This document shows, in pieces, positions 6,158 through 6,701 of a stretch of DNA of 6,701 nt; the first letter of the stretch is position 1, and each line of letters opens with the position of its first letter. Source of the stretch: Desulfurellales bacterium (lineage in GTDB: Bacteria; Campylobacterota_A; Desulfurellia; Desulfurellales; Hippeaceae). The stretch spans positions 1 through 6,701 of the forward strand of contig JAMOPP010000175.1 of NCBI GenBank assembly GCA_027064405.1, written 5' to 3'. The notes beneath the pieces are model-generated. The model made no database searches. It was not told the DNA's origin and saw nothing but the letters and a program-made list of their open reading frames with translations. Both the position numbers and the translations under genes were made by a program.

Positions 6158-6701
6158 AATACACATCCTTTTTCTGTTGTATTTTTCAATTTTTTTGTTC
6201 CTCCACCCTCTGAAATTATCTCTTTTGTCCTTTTCGCATCTCTAATAAACGAACCACAAAGGTGCGTTACGCTTGTTTCTTTAAAAATTCTTTTATCCAT
6301 AATGCAAGAAGGTCCCAAAATTACGGTTTTTTGTGCTTTCTTGGCTGCATTTAGAAGCCCGTCTATTGTCTTATTTATTATAGTTGTTGCCGAAATAATT
6401 GCAACATCGCATTTTCTAAGTTCAAAATACGAGGCAAAATCAGGAAGTGCATTTCTTCTTGAATCCCTTTCGCATACAACAAAATTTTTAGTTTTTTGTT
6501 TTATGATGGGAATAAGCGGAGCGAAATATCCTATCATAACAACCCTATCATCCTTTTTTATTACCTCTACCGGGTCTATATTTGTGCTTTCTATCTTATT
6601 CTTATCGTTTAAAATTGCATTTGCGCAGGCTATTGCCAAAGTTGAATCAAGCAGATTGTATGAAAATATTTTATCAAGCAAAACAGTTCCGCTTTTACCC
6701 A
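6145..6701 (-). CDS. DUF364-type putative heavy-metal-binding protein, first of a tandem pair (5' end beyond right edge)
   Basis: The frame stays open to the right edge of the window. A TTG at 6681 could start it, but in-frame codons (…G-K-S-G-T-V) continue upstream, so the true start is probably outside. The visible part begins with the end of a DUF4213-like region (STLAIACANAIL). A full DUF364-like domain follows: VVMIGYFAPLIPII, VVCERD, CDVAIISATTIINKTIDGLL, VILGPS, HLCGSF and the typical EGGGT near the end. The tail finishes in a compact cysteine motif, GCVLCQC. DUF364 has been proposed to chelate heavy metals; the substrate and partner are unknown here. Its stop codon lies inside the start region of the next, related gene, so the two are probably translated together. 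The paralogy is judged by eye from the shared (I/T)(A/G)(T/S)TI(I/V)N(K/N)TID pattern and matching cysteine positions. Confidence 0.8.
   Translation of the reverse strand, partial: GKSGTVLLDKIFSYNLLDSTLAIACANAILNDKNKIESTNIDPVEVIKKDDRVVMIGYFAPLIPIIKQKTKNFVVCERDSRRNALPDFASYFELRKCDVAIISATTIINKTIDGLLNAAKKAQKTVILGPSCIMDKRIFKETSVTHLCGSFIRDAKRTKEIISEGGGTKKLKNTTEKGCVLCQC

Noticed and set aside
6145..6166. The two DUF364-type genes as one gene split by a frameshift
   Set aside because: Each has its own DUF4213-like N-terminal part and DUF364-like C-terminal part, and the first ends with a complete EGGGT region and tail, so they are tandem paralogs with a short overlap.
5409..6245. Plus-strand open frames opposite the DUF364-type genes (5409-5717 and 6033-6245), with hydrophobic stretches resembling membrane segments
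   Set aside because: The hydrophobicity comes from the complement of Lys/Asn/Ile codons in the real genes; no family or supporting context was seen.

Overview
The window is a bacterial chromosome segment with low GC and tight gene packing. It holds seven genes, two of them cut by the window edges. All are on the minus strand except a short fragment at the left edge. There is no sign of phage, insertion sequences, CRISPR arrays or RNA genes. The organism cannot be named from this sequence. The low GC, good Shine-Dalgarno sites, two DUF4213/DUF364-type proteins (as I recall, common in anaerobic bacteria and archaea) and a long-form TrmB suggest an AT-rich, probably anaerobic bacterium. From memory, long TrmB proteins are typical of Campylobacterota and some deep-branching lineages. 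Deferribacterota, Campylobacterota-like lineages or Bacillota remain possible.

Right to left, in the direction of minus-strand transcription, the first block (6701 to about 3196) looks like one operon. A DUF364-type gene (5' end outside the window) overlaps a second, divergent DUF4213/DUF364-type gene. That gene's stop codon overlaps the ribosome binding site of argF (ornithine carbamoyltransferase). argF is separated by 2 bases from argG (argininosuccinate synthase), whose ribosome binding site lies inside the argF 3' end. A strong intrinsic terminator (3196-3229) closes the operon. ArgF and ArgG catalyse consecutive steps, ornithine to citrulline to argininosuccinate; argH is not in the window. 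The role of the two DUF364-type proteins beside them is unknown. The family has been described as putative heavy-metal chelators.

The second block is trmB (2032-3186), a tRNA guanine-N7 methyltransferase with extra N- and C-terminal regions. Its apparent start codon lies 9 bases beyond the argG terminator stem and has no recognisable ribosome binding site. The third block is a DeaD/CsdA-type DEAD-box RNA helicase with a DbpA-like RNA-binding domain (270-1862). It has its own good promoter (2003-2030), a leader of about 134 bases with possible alternative pairings, and a terminator (233-251).

The left-edge fragment (to 205, plus strand) converges on the helicase. It encodes the C-terminal part of a protein with a CPKC zinc-ribbon knuckle and a Gly/Arg-rich tail made of three 24-bp tandem repeats.
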